From positions 2,790,001-2,854,000 of the forward strand of contig CP065000.1 in the NCBI GenBank assembly GCA_016700075.1: DNA of 64,000 nucleotides. Direction: 5' to 3'. Shown piece after piece: positions 61,883-64,000 of the stretch. The notes beneath the pieces are model-generated. The model made no database searches and was not told where the DNA came from. It saw only the letters and a program-made list of their open reading frames with translations. How positions within the stretch are numbered: the first letter of the stretch is position 1; each line of letters opens with the position of its first letter. The stretch comes from Acidobacteriota bacterium (GTDB lineage: Bacteria; Acidobacteriota; Blastocatellia; Pyrinomonadales; Pyrinomonadaceae). Both the position numbers and the translations under genes were made by a program.

Positions 61883-62650
61883 TCAAATGCCTTTCAAGAT
61901 TATATCGCCAAAGGTTCCTTTCTGTCTGAGCGAAACGCCGCCGTTTTTCACAATTTCAAGAACCGCAATGAATGCGGTGACCAGTTCGCGGCGGTTCTGC
62001 ATCTCTTCAAAGAATGCTAGCAAACTGACCTCGCCCTGGGCCGCGATGCGGTCTTTGAGAGTGCGGATCATATCTCCGAGCGATATTTCTTCCCGCTCGA
62101 TCTCCATTTTCACTTCTTCGGCATGGCGGGCGAGGATCTTCTGAAAAACGCCCAAAAGGTCAAAAACGGTCGCGTCAATTTCAGCGTTCGCTTCGTCCGT
62201 TTCTATCGGGCCGCGGGTGAAAACCGCCTGCTCCAGCGTGGAACGCTCATACAGCATTCCTGCCGCCGTTTTGAATTTCTCGTGCTCGAGAAGCCGATCT
62301 ACAAGTTCCTGCCGTGGGTCTTCTGCCTCTTCGTCGCTTTCGATGGTCGGATCGCGAGGCAGCAGCATCTTGGTCTTGATCTCGATCAGCTGTGCCGCCA
62401 TTACGAGAAAATCTGCAGCGACCGAGATGTCGAGCCGCTTCATGAGGCGGATGTAGTTAAGGTATTCGTCGGTGATCTTGGCGATCGGTATGTCGAAAAT
62501 ATTCGCCTTTTCCTGCCGGATGAGAAAAAGAAGCAGGTCGAGCGGGCCCGCGAAATCGCCGATCTTTACCTTCAACTCCTCAGAATCGCGGACGATCTCT
62601 GCCGTCTCGCGATGAAAATCGAAGCTGTATTGTTCAGGTTCCTTTGTCAA
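61883..62650 (-). CDS. scpA: Segregation and condensation protein A
   Basis: A 255-residue kleisin that bridges Smc heads. It has the N-terminal 'LKVKIGDFAGPLDLLLFLIRQEKANIFDIPIAKITDEYLNYIRLMKRLDISVAADFLVMAAQLIEIKTKMLLP' segment and a C-terminal winged-helix ('EVSLLAFFEEMQNRRELVTAFIAVLEIVKNGGV'). An acidic linker between is typical. It lies in the order DUF2237-scpA-scpB-rluB. Confidence 0.95.
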   Translation of the reverse strand: MTKEPEQYSFDFHRETAEIVRDSEELKVKIGDFAGPLDLLLFLIRQEKANIFDIPIAKITDEYLNYIRLMKRLDISVAADFLVMAAQLIEIKTKMLLPRDPTIESDEEAEDPRQELVDRLLEHEKFKTAAGMLYERSTLEQAVFTRGPIETDEANAEIDATVFDLLGVFQKILARHAEEVKMEIEREEISLGDMIRTLKDRIAAQGEVSLLAFFEEMQNRRELVTAFIAVLEIVKNGGVSLRQKGTFGDIILKGI

Positions 62651-62651
62651 T

Positions 62652-63053
62652 TTATTCGTAGTCTATGGCGTATCGCTTCAGGTCTTCAAGGTCGATAACC
62701 GTAAGTGCATGTTCGTGGGTCGCTCGCAGATAAACCTGCGGCGCCATGCCGTTCTCAAAAGCCTCGCGCCAGCGAAGCATGCAAAGACACCATTTGTCGC
62801 CTTCTTTCAAACCCGGAAACGCGTATTGCGGCATTGGCGTCGAAAGGTCGTTGCCCATTGCTTTTGAGAACGCAAGGAATTCATCAGTCGCCCTGATGCA
62901 CACGGTGTGCCTGCCGGTGTCATCGACGCCGGTGCGGCAAAAACCGTCGCGATAGAAACCCGTCATCGGATCGGAGCAGCAAAGTTCCAATTCGCCGCCG
63001 AGAACGTTTTTTGGTTTGGGGTAGTGACCGTTTCCGTTTCCGTTTGTATACAT
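62652..63053 (-). CDS. DUF2237-family protein
   Basis: A 133-residue protein of the DUF2237 family. Conserved parts are 'NVLGGELELCCSDPMTGFYRDGFCRTG', 'TDEFLAFSKAMGNDLSTPMP', 'FPGLKEGDKWCLCMLRW' and 'VYLRATHEHAL'. Cysteines and acidic residues are conserved but the role is unknown. The ATG at 63053 is chosen over an in-frame start at 63104 because it lies four bases after the DUF3060 stop and gives the usual length. Confidence 0.9.
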   Translation of the reverse strand: MYTNGNGNGHYPKPKNVLGGELELCCSDPMTGFYRDGFCRTGVDDTGRHTVCIRATDEFLAFSKAMGNDLSTPMPQYAFPGLKEGDKWCLCMLRWREAFENGMAPQVYLRATHEHALTVIDLEDLKRYAIDYE

Positions 63054-63057
63054 TCCG

Positions 63058-63540
63058 TTATTTCTTTTTTTCCGTTGGTATCCTCTCGATAGAGTTGCCC
63101 TCACGGTTCTGCGTGATCGACGGGCGCTTGCCGTTAACGAATCGCGAATATCTCAACACATTTTCGCTGCCGTTAAAAACATACTCATTCGCGGCATCTG
63201 CAGTGATCCGGTTGCGGTCACCATTTATCATCACTTGTTTGCAGACTCCGGTGATCGTAACGTTATTCGAATTTCCGTTTATCTTCACGCTGTTGAATTT
63301 CGCACAGTTGACCGTTCTCTTCAGATCGGGCCCGTCAACATAGATCGGCTCGCCTTCGACAGAAGTATCAGCCTTCGCAACATCTGCGGCATCGACGGGC
63401 GATTCCGTCGGCGCGGGCGAAAATTTCGGTGTCGGACTGGACGTAAACCGTTCCATGCTGCGTTTAGCCGTCTCATTGCGAAGGTCGCACGAAGCGAATG
63501 CAAGCACTGAAAGAAGAACGATCGTGAACGCGAATCGCAT
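63058..63540 (-). CDS. DUF3060-type exported protein, probable lipoprotein
   Basis: A 160-residue exported protein. A lipobox-like 'LAFASC' ends the signal (Cys18). A Ser/Pro/Thr-rich linker follows, and the C-terminal domain 'VNCAKFNSVKINGNSNNVTITGVCKQVMINGDRNRITADAANEYVFNGSENVLRYS' is DUF3060: repeated short beta turns that suggest a right-handed parallel beta structure. Function is unknown. It overlaps the arsC-like stop by one base. Confidence 0.85.
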   Translation of the reverse strand: MRFAFTIVLLSVLAFASCDLRNETAKRSMERFTSSPTPKFSPAPTESPVDAADVAKADTSVEGEPIYVDGPDLKRTVNCAKFNSVKINGNSNNVTITGVCKQVMINGDRNRITADAANEYVFNGSENVLRYSRFVNGKRPSITQNREGNSIERIPTEKKK

Positions 63541-63887
63541 TATCTCAAGATCTCCAACGCCAATTCTATCGGTCTCGCCAATACGGCCCTGTCGCCGGCC
63601 TCAACAATGGGACGCTGAATGATCGACGGGTATTTTACCATCGCCGCGATCACTTCCTTGTTCGATGATTCCTTATCAATGCCGGCGAGTTTGAAGTCGG
63701 GTTCATTCCGCCGCAGAACCTCGAATGGCCGCAGGCCCGTCTTTTTCAACAAACCGGCCAGTTTTTTCTCGGTAAAAGGTTCGACGAAATAATTCACCTT
63801 TTTCCAGTTGATACCATTCTCTTCAAATAGCCTGTTCAGCTTTCGACAGGTCGTACAAGTAGGCTTTTCATAAACTGTGATCTTCAT
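63540..63887 (-). CDS. ArsC/Spx-family protein
   Basis: A 115-residue thioredoxin-fold protein. It begins 'MKITVYEKPTCTTCRKLNRLFEENGI', with the CxxC pair in 'CTTC', and has 'DFKLAGIDKESSNKEVIAAMVKYPSIIQRPIVEAGDRAVLARP', whose conserved Arg and Pro are typical. ArsC reduces arsenate and Spx-type members act as regulators; no arsenic efflux genes lie beside it. The ATG at 63887 gives a standard start. It leads the scpA-scpB operon as seen in the window; the region upstream (63888-64000) shows nothing clear. Confidence 0.88.
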   Translation of the reverse strand: MKITVYEKPTCTTCRKLNRLFEENGINWKKVNYFVEPFTEKKLAGLLKKTGLRPFEVLRRNEPDFKLAGIDKESSNKEVIAAMVKYPSIIQRPIVEAGDRAVLARPIELALEILR

Positions 63888-64000
63888 ATTGACTATCGAC
63901 GTCACACTTAACACCTGTCGCTGAATTTCTTTCAGCGGTTCGATTCAAGTGACAAATCAATTTATTCCCATTCTCGAATACACGTTGTTTAGCGTACGCG

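Noticed and set aside
63940..63960. Sequence GGTTCGATTC like a tRNA T-loop
   Set aside because: The flanking bases do not form a T-stem, and no acceptor or anticodon stem can be folded around it.
1..64000. CRISPR array, insertion sequence or prophage
   Set aside because: No regularly spaced repeats, transposase, integrase or phage structural gene was seen on either strand.

Overview
The window looks like chromosome of an acidobacterium, most likely of the Blastocatellia/Pyrinomonadales group. This is an inference from gene content: an ECF sigma factor of the TIGR02999 type beside a protein kinase, a VWFA-related protein of the type first defined in Acidobacteria (TIGR03436), several TPR and zinc-ribbon kinases, a SUMF-type EgtB, a B-type succinate dehydrogenase and a DUF5658-like membrane protein. 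Core genes are GC-rich (a sampled line in the first acyl-CoA dehydrogenase is 57% G+C). No tRNA, rRNA, CRISPR array, insertion sequence or phage gene was recognised.

Layout. 1-1.5 kb: ECF sigma factor and the start of a Ser/Thr kinase (minus strand). 1.5-6 kb: a visibly AT-richer stretch (a sampled line is 45% G+C) of seven co-directional small or orphan genes (secreted proteins, zinc-ribbon proteins, a PD40 propeller). 6-13 kb: acyl-CoA dehydrogenase, lipoprotein, a degenerate CYTH protein, a lytic transglycosylase and an overlapping glmM-ABM-aroB-pilin-like operon. 13-25 kb: radical SAM protein, VWFA protein, Ogg2-type DNA lyase, tandem retropepsin plus PIN protein, HtrA-like protease, CysQ-like phosphatase, STAS plus GAF/HD-GYP signalling pair. 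25-34 kb: LysR regulator divergent from sdhCAB with a dyad in the shared promoter, ispH, a RecA2-only Ski2-like helicase, amidase, coaX. 34-38.6 kb (minus): a small protein with a perfect Shine-Dalgarno, egtB, egtD, birA, a VanW-like protein and an acidic protein. 38.8-47.9 kb (plus): leuS, an active kinase fused to a SUMF domain, a TPR protein, a pseudokinase, cutA. 47.9-64 kb (mostly minus): subtilase, LOG protein, fabI, PfkB kinase, BamD-like, mtaP, PpiC, methylmalonyl-CoA epimerase and meaB, DinB protein with a palindromic operator, acyl-CoA dehydrogenase, and the arsC-DUF3060-DUF2237-scpA-scpB-rluB operon.

How the genes fit together. The metabolic genes describe an aerobic heterotroph: two acyl-CoA dehydrogenases, methylmalonyl-CoA handling (MeaB, epimerase), succinate oxidation (SdhCAB), fatty-acid synthesis (FabI), pantothenate and biotin attachment (CoaX, BirA), shikimate (AroB), MEP isoprenoids (IspH), cell wall (GlmM, lytic transglycosylase) and ergothioneine (EgtB, EgtD). 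Signalling is rich: three kinases, STAS, HD-GYP, ECF sigma, LysR.

The most unusual items are a 54-residue RanBP2-type zinc-finger microprotein in the AT-rich island, a small protein translationally linked to egtB, a pseudokinase next to a competent kinase, a helicase that lacks the first RecA domain, a CYTH protein without its ExExK motif, and clear dyad operators before the sdh operon and the DinB gene. Nothing here is proof of a new defence or mobile system.
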